From assembly GCA_029881615.1 (NCBI GenBank), contig JAOUMF010000140.1, positions 1 through 6,252 of the forward strand: DNA of 6,252 bases. The letters run 5' to 3'. The notes below the pieces were generated by a model. It made no database searches. It saw nothing but the letters and a program-made list of their open reading frames with translations, and was not told the origin of the DNA. Made by a program: the position numbers and the translations under genes. Position 1 is the stretch's first letter. Each line of letters starts with the position of its first letter. The DNA comes from Alphaproteobacteria bacterium. GTDB lineage: Bacteria; Pseudomonadota; Alphaproteobacteria; UBA8366; JADFVY01. Of the stretch, positions 1 to 5,832 are shown piece after piece.

Positions 1-209
1 TGCAACTGCTGTCGGTGCTGCCGCACAATCCGCCGGGCCGCCGCCCCTGGGAACCGATGCTGGAATTCGACCGCTCGGAACATCCCTTCCGCCAGGCCAT
101 CCTTAAGCAACCGATCGAGCATAAGGATGGTGTCGTCGATATCCCAGGCGGCCCCGGGCTGGGGATTGAAATCGATCGCGACGCGCTGGCGTCGTTCTGC
201 GTCGATTAG
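1..209 (+). CDS. Enolase-superfamily enzyme, galactarolactone cycloisomerase-like (3' end only)
   Basis: The last 68 codons of a gene that enters from the left edge in frame 3 and ends at TAG 207-209. What is visible is the C-terminal capping part of a mandelate racemase/muconate lactonizing enzyme. It contains WEPMLEFDRSEHPFRQAIL, then a GVVDIP segment and the family's closing GPGLGIEIDRDAL motif. From memory, the Agrobacterium galactarolactone cycloisomerase (Gci) ends in a very similar way (EPIMEFDRTHNPFRQAVL, then GPGLGIEINRDAL). Gci converts galactaro-/glucarolactone to 3-deoxy-2-keto-hexarate, the step after uronate dehydrogenase, and two Udh-like genes lie in this window. The catalytic barrel is outside the window, so the substrate is inferred from the tail and the context. 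Other MR-subgroup dehydratases share this ending and remain possible. The gene converges on the minus-strand Gfo/Idh gene with a 2-bp gap. Confidence 0.8.
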   Translation, partial: QLLSVLPHNPPGRRPWEPMLEFDRSEHPFRQAILKQPIEHKDGVVDIPGGPGLGIEIDRDALASFCVD

Positions 210-211
210 GC

Positions 212-1237
212 CTACGACAGCCGGACGGGCGCGCCGGACTGGGACGACTGCAATATTGCGTCGATTATCCGGTGCGCGTTCAGGGCGGCTTCGCCCGGTA
301 TGGCGGGGTCGCGGCCTTCGTCCAGCGCATCCAGGAAGTCCTCGATCAGCGCCCGGTGCCAGTCGCTGGTGAAGGCCATCGGATCGGCGCCGGCCCCCGG
401 GGCGCCGTCGTCGCCGCCGAAACGCTCTTCCGTCCCGTCCGAATATTGCACATTCAGGGCCGCGCCCTCGATGCTGGCGGTGCCGTTCTCGCAATAGAGC
501 GTGATGATTTCCGGGAAGCCGGGATAGGCCGCCGTGGTGGCTGTCAGGGTCGCGATCGCGCTGCTGTCATACTTCATGACCGCGCCGGCCATGTCCTCGG
601 TCTCCATGCGGTGCACCGGCGTAGTGGCGGCATAGCCCACGATTTCCGCCGGCATGCCCGCCAGCGACAGGAACAGATCCAGCGTGTGGATGCCCTGGGT
701 CATCAGGACGCCGCCGCCATCGCGATCCTTGTCGCCGCGTCCCGGCTGGTCGTAATAGCTTTGCGGCCGCCAGTTCAGTACGCTGACCGAGGCCCCTATC
801 ATCGCGCCGAGCTTGCCGGATTCCATGATCTCGCGCAGCCTTATCGCACTCGGCCGGAACCGATGCTGCAGCACAATGCCCAGCCGCAGGCCGGCGTCGC
901 GGCAGGCTGACACCAGGGCGCCGGCGCGCTCGGTCGATATCTCCAGGGGTTTTTCCAGCAGAACATGCTTGCCGGCCGCCGCGCATCTTTGTGTCAATTC
1001 CAGATGGGTGTTGGGCGGCGTCAGAATGGTGACGTAGTCCACGGTGGGATCGGCGAGAATGGCGTCGATATCATCGGTGACCGGGAATCCGTATTGTCCG
1101 GCGAAGGCCTCGCGGCGCGCCGCCGTCGGGCTGTAGGCACAGGCGACCTCGACTCGGTCGGCCAAGGCCAGATAGCTTTCGGCATGCGGCTTGACCGCCA
1201 TGCCGAGGCCGATGATGGCAACGCGTTTCCGGGTCAT
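212..1237 (-). CDS. Gfo/Idh/MocA-family NAD(P)-dependent oxidoreductase
   Basis: A complete 341-residue cytosolic dehydrogenase, the usual length for the family. The N-terminal Rossmann domain opens with GLGMAVKPH (residues 10-18, the GxG dinucleotide signature). The family EKP motif is at 95-97, with Lys96 the expected catalytic lysine. The C-terminal substrate-binding domain has GGGVLMTQGIHTLD (174-187), with His184 and Asp187 in the usual catalytic and substrate positions. Family members oxidise or reduce sugars, inositols and sugar acids; the substrate here is not readable. ATG 1237 overlaps the stop of the upstream hydroxyacid dehydrogenase by 4 nt (ATGA), and a strong SD (AAGGAG, 1250-1245) lies 7 nt upstream, so translational coupling is likely. 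It is the last gene of the minus-strand series. It ends 2 bp from the convergent cycloisomerase-like gene, with no room for a terminator between them. Confidence 0.9.
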   Translation of the reverse strand: MTRKRVAIIGLGMAVKPHAESYLALADRVEVACAYSPTAARREAFAGQYGFPVTDDIDAILADPTVDYVTILTPPNTHLELTQRCAAAGKHVLLEKPLEISTERAGALVSACRDAGLRLGIVLQHRFRPSAIRLREIMESGKLGAMIGASVSVLNWRPQSYYDQPGRGDKDRDGGGVLMTQGIHTLDLFLSLAGMPAEIVGYAATTPVHRMETEDMAGAVMKYDSSAIATLTATTAAYPGFPEIITLYCENGTASIEGAALNVQYSDGTEERFGGDDGAPGAGADPMAFTSDWHRALIEDFLDALDEGRDPAIPGEAALNAHRIIDAILQSSQSGAPVRLS

Positions 1238-2250
1238 GATCCTGCTCCTTCCGATCGCAGTTGGATGAATTCCGCGAACCGGAAGGCCCGGTCGGGGTTG
1301 ATGGGGTTGTGCGGCAGGACGCCTTCGGATACGGCCCGGACCTGCTCGACGGTTTCCAGTGCCTGGGATTCGATTGCCGCCGGGGTCTGTCCGCCGATAT
1401 GGGGCGTCGCGATGACATTGGGCAGCCGGGCCAGGCGGGGAGATGGTTTCTGGTCCGCGGCGCGCCCCACATCCATGGCCGCACCGGCGATGCGCCCATT
1501 GGTCAATGCTCTTTCCAGGGCGGCCTCGTCGACCAGATTGCCCCTCGATACATTGATGAAATAGGCGCTTTCCTTCATGGCCGCGAAGGCCTTTTCGTCC
1601 ATCAGGTTTTCCGTTTCCGGCGTGGCGGTTGCGAGGCAGTGAACGAAATCGGATTCGCCCAACAGTTCCGCCATGCTGGTTTGCCGGATGTGGCGGTCAT
1701 CGATGGTTTTATAGGGGTCGTGCACCAGCACCGTCATGCCGAGGGCATGCGCGACCTCGGCCAACCGCGCGCCGATACTGCCATGGCCGATAATTCCGAT
1801 GGTCGATCCCGATAGCTGCCTGCCCATGCGCGCCGCCGGGGGCGCATCGCGATGGTAGTCCGACACATAGGAACTGACGGAGCGGGCCAGGTCGATCATC
1901 AGGCCGAGAGAAAGATCGACCACCGCATCGACGAAACCGGGACTGGCGTTGGTCACCAGCACGCCGGCCCTGGATGCGGCGTCGACGTCAACGGTGCGGA
2001 TATCCACGGCGCAGCGATGGACAGAGACGACGCCAGGGCAGCTTGCGAAAAACGCCTCATCGGCGGGGGTGTTGCGGTCGAGAACTACGGCGTCGCAGCC
2101 TTTGGCCCCGTCCACCAACATGTCGGTTGTCAGCACCCGTTTGCTGTCGTTGATTCGGACCTCGGCGAATTTCTTGAGCTCCTTTATCGCGCGCTCGCCA
2201 TAGAAATTCTTCAACGCTTCGGGTTCATGACTAAGAAAGACGCGGATCAT
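1234..2250 (-). CDS. D-isomer-specific 2-hydroxyacid dehydrogenase, NAD-binding
   Basis: A 338-residue enzyme of the D-2-hydroxyacid dehydrogenase family, which interconverts 2-keto acids and D-2-hydroxy acids in the cytosol. The split catalytic domain covers roughly residues 1-100 and the C-terminal helices after about 290. The inserted Rossmann domain has GHGSIG (155-160) followed by Asp178, which favours NAD over NADP. Arg236 in the VSRG motif and His284 in ATPHIGG are the expected substrate-binding Arg and catalytic His. The usual Glu of the DVFxxEP motif is not in place: after Asp260-Val261 the sequence runs GRAADQKP, with Ala at the canonical spacing and Asp266 one residue later. ATG 2250 has a modest SD (AAGG, 5 nt spacing), lies 45 bp after the Udh-like gene, and its stop overlaps the Gfo/Idh start. 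A role in handling a keto- or hydroxy-acid from sugar-acid breakdown is inferred. Glyoxylate/hydroxypyruvate reductase is an alternative. Confidence 0.88.
   Translation of the reverse strand: MIRVFLSHEPEALKNFYGERAIKELKKFAEVRINDSKRVLTTDMLVDGAKGCDAVVLDRNTPADEAFFASCPGVVSVHRCAVDIRTVDVDAASRAGVLVTNASPGFVDAVVDLSLGLMIDLARSVSSYVSDYHRDAPPAARMGRQLSGSTIGIIGHGSIGARLAEVAHALGMTVLVHDPYKTIDDRHIRQTSMAELLGESDFVHCLATATPETENLMDEKAFAAMKESAYFINVSRGNLVDEAALERALTNGRIAGAAMDVGRAADQKPSPRLARLPNVIATPHIGGQTPAAIESQALETVEQVRAVSEGVLPHNPINPDRAFRFAEFIQLRSEGAGS
1245..1250 (-). promoter_or_regulatory. Shine-Dalgarno for the Gfo/Idh gene
   Basis: AAGGAG on the minus strand, 7 nt before ATG 1237 and inside the last codons of the upstream gene. 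It supports this start and an operon with a 4-nt overlap. Confidence 0.75.
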
Positions 2251-2295
2251 GGGAGCCTTGATGCTGGTGGTGGGAAACGGAATGACACGGTTGGC

Positions 2296-3108
2296 CTATG
2301 CCAGATCCGGCTTCGTTGGGTCGCCGCCCGCCTCGGTGGAAACGAACGCGCCGCCCTGCAGTGTGTCTCCCAGCGGATCGCCGGTGTCGGCGGAATGCTC
2401 CGAGAGCACTTTGGCGGCATAGTCCTCGCTCTGGTCCTGGGGTGCATAACCCAGGCGCCTTGCGTTGGCGTTGTCCCACCATGCCCGCTCATTGTCCGAC
2501 ATGCCATAGACCACCTCGAAGCGGATGTCGGGATGTTCCAGGCCGATGGATACCAGCTGGGCCAGATCGCGGGGGCTGATCCAGATGCTCAGGCGGCGGA
2601 CATCGATTGGTTCTTCGGCGACGTTGCCGATGCGGATGTTCATGACCTCAGCACCGTACTTGTCGGAATACAAGCTACCCATGGCTTCGCCGAATACCTT
2701 ACTGACGCCGTAGCGGCTATCGGGTCGGGGATAATGGGTGTGGTCGATGGTTTCATCGCGACCGTAAAATCCCATGGCGTGATTGCTGCTGGCGAATATG
2801 ATTCGTTTGACGTTCTCGATCCGGGCCGCCTCGAACAGATTTCGCGTCCCGATGATGTTGGCATTGAGGATCGTTTCCCAGTCGCCTTCGACGGAAAAGC
2901 CGCCCAGATGAATGATGCCGTCGACACCGGCGACTGCATTCCGGGTGGCCGCCAGGTCGCTAAGGTCGGTTCTTACGAAGGTCTCATGGGAAGCGCAGTC
3001 ATCCAGGGCGACGATGTCGGACAGGCGCAGGTGGTAGCGCCCTTGAAACGCCTTGCGGAGGAAGGTCCCGACGCCGCCGGCCGCACCTGTCATCAGGATT
3101 GTCTTCAT
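2296..3108 (-). CDS. Uronate dehydrogenase-like NAD-dependent SDR (copy 1)
   Basis: A 270-residue extended-type short-chain dehydrogenase resembling bacterial uronate dehydrogenase (Udh), which oxidises galacturonate or glucuronate to the aldarolactone with NAD. It carries TGAAGGVG (residues 7-14), Asp31 at the end of beta-2 (NAD preference), the SSNHAMGFY block (107-115) and the catalytic pair Tyr133/Lys137 in YGVSK. It also has the LSIWISPRDL and ERAWWDN (207-213) segments typical of Udh relatives, and ends with the QGGAFV tail. Length matches Udh (about 265). I chose ATG 3108 over the in-frame GTG 3114 (272 residues): the SD AAGGGG (3119-3114) stands 5 nt before the ATG but would abut the GTG directly. 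The stop of the upstream remnant ORF is 2 nt before this ATG. The second Udh-like gene at 5847 is a divergent relative. Exact substrate is inferred; other aldose dehydrogenases of the same SDR group cannot be excluded. Confidence 0.87.
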   Translation of the reverse strand: MKTILMTGAAGGVGTFLRKAFQGRYHLRLSDIVALDDCASHETFVRTDLSDLAATRNAVAGVDGIIHLGGFSVEGDWETILNANIIGTRNLFEAARIENVKRIIFASSNHAMGFYGRDETIDHTHYPRPDSRYGVSKVFGEAMGSLYSDKYGAEVMNIRIGNVAEEPIDVRRLSIWISPRDLAQLVSIGLEHPDIRFEVVYGMSDNERAWWDNANARRLGYAPQDQSEDYAAKVLSEHSADTGDPLGDTLQGGAFVSTEAGGDPTKPDLA

Positions 3109-3119
3109 GATCACCCCTT
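3109..3119 (-). promoter_or_regulatory. Extended Shine-Dalgarno that decides the Udh-like start
   Basis: On the minus strand AAGGGGTGATC leads straight into ATG 3108. It equals the full anti-SD complement (AAGGAGGTGATC) minus one base. The core ends 5 nt before the ATG, which argues for ATG 3108 and against GTG 3114. The TGA stop of the preceding ORF lies within it, so ribosomes ending there could re-initiate. Confidence 0.7.
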
Positions 3120-3368
3120 GCCTGCTGTTTCGTTGAAGCCATGGAGGGTTGCCGGATTATCCATGAGGATCCGATGCCTCGCTTCCGCGGCCCCCGTCCA
3201 TTCAAGCAGCGTTCCGGTCAGCGTCGCCTCATCCGGCGGATTGCCCTGGGCCGATGATGGGCGCGGCCAGTTGCTCGTCCAGACCATGCTTTCCGGCGCG
3301 GCCGCGACTGGCGCCGGTGGCCTGAGGCCGAGATCTGATGAGGCATCGATAACGCTGAAGCGGGTCAT
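3111..3368 (-). pseudogene. Chimeric remnant ORF: arginase-like N-terminus joined to amidohydrolase C-terminus
   Basis: An open 85-codon frame with ATG 3368, a good SD (AAAGGA, 3379-3374, 5 nt spacing) and stop TGA 3111-3113. Residues from about 25 on (APESMVWTSNWPRP, then a PDEATLTGTLLEW stretch, then RILMDNPATLHGF) look like the last 60 residues of an amidohydrolase-2 (PDC-hydrolase/TIM-barrel type) enzyme, whose full length is about 270-300. The first 20 residues (MTRFSVIDASSDLGLRPPAP) do not fit an amidohydrolase start. They resemble the N-terminus of some arginase-family proteins (the VIDAPSNLGLRPP type). The simplest reading is a deletion that fused the 5' end of one gene in frame to the 3' end of another, leaving no catalytic core of either. 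The parent families are assigned from memory of motifs. It may still be translated and coupled to the Udh-like gene. A genuine small protein is the alternative. Confidence 0.6.
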
Positions 3369-3391
3369 AATATTCCTTTCAAGGTCACCTT

Positions 3392-3409
3392 TCCGACAGT
3401 AGCGTCGGA
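3392..3409. repeat. Perfect 6-bp inverted repeat in the leader before the remnant ORF
   Basis: TCCGAC (3392-3397) and GTCGGA (3404-3409) are exact inverted repeats separated by 6 nt, between the permease stop (3465) and the remnant ORF start (3368). No T-run follows on either strand, so it is not a standard intrinsic terminator. It could be an mRNA hairpin between cistrons, a processing site or an operator. The rest of the 96-bp gap (3369-3464) holds the SD for the remnant ORF, and I see no convincing promoter. Confidence 0.4.
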
Positions 3410-3464
3410 GTCTGATGTTGGCTAGGATCCGATCCAGGCGGCCCTTTGCCGGGAAAATTCCAGC

Positions 3465-4391
3465 CTAAAGTAACAGTTCGGCGATCCACAGGCCGAAGGG
3501 GAGCCAGGCGAGGGCCATGACGGTGCTGAGCGCGACCGCGAGGCTGGCCTTGTCGGGGTGCACCTGCTGCACCGAGGCGTGAACGGCAGTCATCGCCGCC
3601 ATCGGCACCAGCGACAGGATTACAAGCACCTGATGCGCCAAGGGATCGAGCAGGCCGAAAATGGCTCGATCCAGCATCACAGTGAATATGGCGAGCGCCG
3701 GCCAGACCAGGAATTTTGCCGTAAACGTATAGGCAATCCACGAGATGTCGAGACGGCGCAGGTCAAGACTGGTCAGGCCCAACCCCACTAGCATCATGCC
3801 CAGCGTACTATATCCCTGGGTCAGAAAATCCACGGTATCCAGGGCGATGGCCGGTAGGCCGACTGACTGGCTGTTGCATAAAAGCCCCAGCCAGGCTGCG
3901 TGCAGGCCGGGAAACAGTAGGACCCGGCGGCCAGCCTCTCGAATGCTCGCGCGGCTGCGCACTACGATATAATAGCCATAGCTGACCTCGAAAGCGATCG
4001 AACCGAAAACCGCCATCACCACATAGGGAAGCGCTTCAGGCCCCAACAGCGAAAGGGTCGCCGGGATGCCGAAAAAGCCCGTATTGCCGGTGCCGCAGGA
4101 AAAGGCGATGATGCGTTGCTGTCCGTCGCGCCAGCGCCGGCGCGCCAGGTTCAGGCCGACCCACCCCATCAGGCAGGAAAAGCCGAACGTCAGGAACGGC
4201 AACCAAGTCATGCCACCGGCGAGATCGGCCTCGTAGAAACCTCTGAAAATGACCGCGGGCGAAAAGAAATAGAGCAGAAGCTTGCCGATTTCGGTAGTCC
4301 CGATTCCCAACAGTCGACCGCCCAGAATGCCCAGTCCGACAAGAATATATAGAGGGGCAATCTTCCAGATTAACTCGGGGGCGATATCCAA
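3465..4391 (-). CDS. AEC (auxin efflux carrier)-family permease
   Basis: A 308-residue, strongly hydrophobic inner-membrane protein with about ten predicted membrane segments (near residues 8-28, 35-52, 62-84, 93-115, 120-144, 156-173, 180-208, 216-240, 246-268 and 283-305) and no signal peptide. The two halves match the inverted five-helix repeat of the AEC superfamily. The family's broken-helix motif is present as GTGNTGFFGIP (100-110), and the second half has the GLGLTSLDLRRL stretch (203-214). Bacterial AEC members transport organic anions such as malate or malonate; in this locus a sugar acid or carboxylate substrate is inferred. The start is TTG 4391 with SD AGGGAG (4403-4398) 6 nt upstream; no in-frame ATG or GTG exists before the upstream stop codon. 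It is the first gene of the minus-strand series and is divergent from the dehydratase gene, sharing its control region. Confidence 0.88.
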   Translation of the reverse strand: MDIAPELIWKIAPLYILVGLGILGGRLLGIGTTEIGKLLLYFFSPAVIFRGFYEADLAGGMTWLPFLTFGFSCLMGWVGLNLARRRWRDGQQRIIAFSCGTGNTGFFGIPATLSLLGPEALPYVVMAVFGSIAFEVSYGYYIVVRSRASIREAGRRVLLFPGLHAAWLGLLCNSQSVGLPAIALDTVDFLTQGYSTLGMMLVGLGLTSLDLRRLDISWIAYTFTAKFLVWPALAIFTVMLDRAIFGLLDPLAHQVLVILSLVPMAAMTAVHASVQQVHPDKASLAVALSTVMALAWLPFGLWIAELLL

Positions 4392-4473
4392 TCCTGTCTC
4401 CCTGCTTTGCGTGCCCGGCTATCTGCCTGTTTCTGCGCCCGTATTTGAGTGCGGACCAGATATTCTTATGAAA

Positions 4474-4490
4474 CAATACTCTGTATATTG
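4474..4490. repeat. 17-bp imperfect dyad, possible second operator (left)
   Basis: CAATACTCTGTATATTG has five paired outer bases (CAATA / TATTG) around a 7-bp centre. It ends inside the -35 of the plus promoter candidate, at the predicted start of the minus-strand transcript. The odd-length dyad is the style used by GntR-type regulators, but the family cannot be assigned. Confidence 0.35.
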
Positions 4491-4517
4491 ACTTTTTTAT
4501 CCTTGCAAGGCGACAAT
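4488..4517 (+). promoter_or_regulatory. Candidate sigma-70 promoter for the dehydratase gene
   Basis: TTGACT (4488-4493) as -35 and GACAAT (4512-4517) as -10, with an 18-bp spacer. Transcription would start near 4524, inside the LacI-type operator, giving a leader of about 75 nt before ATG 4600. The -35 is good (5/6) and the -10 only fair (4/6), as expected for a regulated promoter. Confidence 0.45.
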
Positions 4518-4522
4518 GTAAA
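4494..4522 (-). promoter_or_regulatory. Candidate sigma-70 promoter for the permease operon
   Basis: On the minus strand TTTACA (4522-4517) as -35 and TAAAAA (4499-4494) as -10, with a 17-bp spacer. The -35 is half of the LacI-type operator. The start would lie near 4487, with a leader of about 95 nt before TTG 4391. The match is moderate (5/6 and 4/6). Confidence 0.4.
4501..4510. repeat. Perfect 10-bp palindrome in the promoter spacer
   Basis: CCTTGCAAGG is an exact palindrome lying in the spacer of both promoter candidates, directly beside the LacI-type operator. It could be a protein-binding site or chance. Confidence 0.3.
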
Positions 4523-4530
4523 CGCTTACA
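4517..4530. promoter_or_regulatory. LacI/GalR-family operator
   Basis: TGTAAACGCTTACA is a 14-bp dyad with six of seven base pairs symmetric and the central CG typical of LacI/GalR-family operators (compare the idealised TGTAAGCGCTTACA). It overlaps the -10 and start region of the plus-strand promoter candidate and supplies the -35 of the minus-strand candidate, so one repressor could close both. The regulator gene is not in the window. Confidence 0.72.
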
Positions 4531-4547
4531 CCATAATATTCATATGG
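4531..4547. repeat. 17-bp imperfect dyad, possible second operator (right)
   Basis: CCATAATATTCATATGG pairs CCATA with TATGG around a 7-bp centre, the same architecture as the dyad at 4474-4490. It starts immediately after the LacI-type operator, within the predicted plus-strand leader. Confidence 0.35.
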
Positions 4548-4599
4548 TTATTTTTATGGGCGTGAGCATCAGGAAACGATCAGGAAGTGACGGCTGGGA

Positions 4600-5787
4600 A
4601 TGCAGAACCACGGTGAAAAGTCCGATGTAACCGACCCCTTCAACACGGCCTCCCGCGCCGCCGGTGCCAGGATCGAATCGATCCAGGCCTGCACTGTGCG
4701 GGTTCCGCTGGATGTCCCCACCTCCTTCGCGACGCGACAGGTGACGGCCCGCGATTACGCGCTGGTTCGCGTGCGTACCGATGATGGCGCCGAAGGGATC
4801 GGGTTTTGTTATGGCGGCAGCAGGGCCGGTTCGCTGGTTACCCATGCGGTGCGCGAACTTTTTGCGCCGATGCTGGTTGGCGAAGATCCTTGGCGCGTCG
4901 AAGGGCTGTGGCAGGCGATGTATAACGAAGCGCTGCTGCAGGGGCGCGCCGGCGCCGTGATGCGTGCGCTCAGCATTATCGACACGGCCTTATGGGACCG
5001 CAATGCCCGCTCCGTCGGGCTACCCCTTTACAAGTTTCTTGGCAGCCATGCCAGGGACCGCGTGCCGGCCTACGCCAGCGGCGGCTATTACCTGGACGGC
5101 AAGACGCCCCAAATGCTCGGCGAGGAAATGGCGCGTTACGCCGGCATGGGCTTCAAGGCGGTCAAGATGAAAGTTGGGCGCCTCGATCCGGCCGGGGATC
5201 AGGAGCGTGTGGAGGCGGCGCGCGAGGCCATTGGCCCCGATGTGCTGCTGATGCTGGACGCCAACAACGCCTGGTCCGATTTGCCCACGGCCCTGCGTTA
5301 TATGGAGCGTTTCGAGCCATCCGATCCCTACTGGATCGAGGAGCCCTTCGGACCCGATGACATCGACAACCATGCGCGTCTCGCCGAGCGCACACACGTC
5401 CCCGTAGCGACCGGCGAGATCGAAGTCGGCCGCTGGCGATTCAAGGAACTGATGGACAAGGGCGGCGCCATCATCCTGCAAACGGACGCGGCTGTTTGTG
5501 GCGGCATTACGGAATTCCGCAAGATCGCGCAGACCGCGGCCAGCTATGGCATCAATGTCTGCCCGCACTGGTTCCACGATCTGCATGTGCATCTGGTGGC
5601 GTCGCTTCAGAATGGGCAGTTCGTGGAGTACTTCGCGGACGACCAGGTGCTGAATTTCCGCAAACTGATCGACACCCAGCTTGAACATGACGGCGAGGGC
5701 AATCTGCTGTTGCCCAAGGGAACCGGCCTCGGCTTCCGCTTCGACGATGCGGCGGTCGATAAATGGTCCCTTGACGGCTGGGCGTGA
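4600..5787 (+). CDS. Mandelate racemase-subgroup acid-sugar dehydratase (enolase superfamily)
   Basis: A complete 395-residue enolase-superfamily enzyme. The N-terminal capping domain covers about residues 24-140, the (beta/alpha)7-beta barrel about 155-345, and a C-terminal tail follows. Catalytic residues are all present: Lys189/Lys191 in KMK; metal ligands Asp220 (LDANNAW), Glu247 (WIEEP) and Glu273 (TGEIE); the Asp296/His323 dyad (QTDAAVCGG, CPHWFHD); and Glu343. Spacings from Glu247 to Glu343 equal those I recall for mandelate racemase (26, 23, 27, 20). Such enzymes abstract the alpha proton of an acid sugar and mostly dehydrate it to a 2-keto-3-deoxy acid. The exact sugar acid is not readable, and a racemase is possible. 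It differs from the cycloisomerase-like gene at the left edge. ATG 4600 is the only ATG/GTG/TTG start after the in-frame stop at 4588-4590; the SD is weak (AGGAAG, 12 nt away), and about 23 polar residues precede the fold. A 59-bp gap leads to the second Udh-like gene. Confidence 0.88.
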   Translation: MQNHGEKSDVTDPFNTASRAAGARIESIQACTVRVPLDVPTSFATRQVTARDYALVRVRTDDGAEGIGFCYGGSRAGSLVTHAVRELFAPMLVGEDPWRVEGLWQAMYNEALLQGRAGAVMRALSIIDTALWDRNARSVGLPLYKFLGSHARDRVPAYASGGYYLDGKTPQMLGEEMARYAGMGFKAVKMKVGRLDPAGDQERVEAAREAIGPDVLLMLDANNAWSDLPTALRYMERFEPSDPYWIEEPFGPDDIDNHARLAERTHVPVATGEIEVGRWRFKELMDKGGAIILQTDAAVCGGITEFRKIAQTAASYGINVCPHWFHDLHVHLVASLQNGQFVEYFADDQVLNFRKLIDTQLEHDGEGNLLLPKGTGLGFRFDDAAVDKWSLDGWA

Positions 5788-5832
5788 GGCTTTAGGGAAT
5801 ACTCGACCCCGTTAGTGAACATGTAAATTCGT

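Larger units (their letters stand above)
4392..4599. promoter_or_regulatory. Divergent intergenic control region (permease / dehydratase)
   Basis: This 208-bp gap separates divergent starts TTG 4391 (-) and ATG 4600 (+). Its centre (about 4461-4560) is strikingly AT-rich against the GC-rich surroundings. It holds two overlapping divergent promoter candidates, a LacI-type operator, two 17-bp imperfect dyads and a 10-bp perfect palindrome, listed separately. No small ORF with convincing features was seen in it. Confidence 0.75.

Noticed and set aside
272..910. A 212-codon open frame on the plus strand.
   Set aside because: It is antisense to the Gfo/Idh gene with its intact GxG, EKP and GIHTLD motifs; the translation is low-complexity and Arg/Ala-rich.
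965..1564. A 199-codon open frame on the plus strand.
   Set aside because: It spans the coupled junction of two minus-strand genes and has no recognisable domain.
1852..3402. A 516-codon open frame on the plus strand.
   Set aside because: It lies antisense to the hydroxyacid dehydrogenase, Udh-like gene and remnant ORF, whose motifs are clear. Its translation shows no recognisable domain. Long antisense frames are common in GC-rich coding DNA.
3392..3409. Intrinsic terminator for the permease gene.
   Set aside because: The stem is short (6 bp) and is not followed by a T-run on either strand, so it was kept only as an inverted repeat.
3374..3464. A strong internal promoter for the remnant ORF and downstream genes.
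   Set aside because: No pair of -35/-10 hexamers at acceptable spacing stood out; only the SD at 3379-3374 is convincing.
5020..5688. A 222-codon open frame on the minus strand.
   Set aside because: It is a shadow of the dehydratase gene, which has every catalytic residue of its family in the plus frame.
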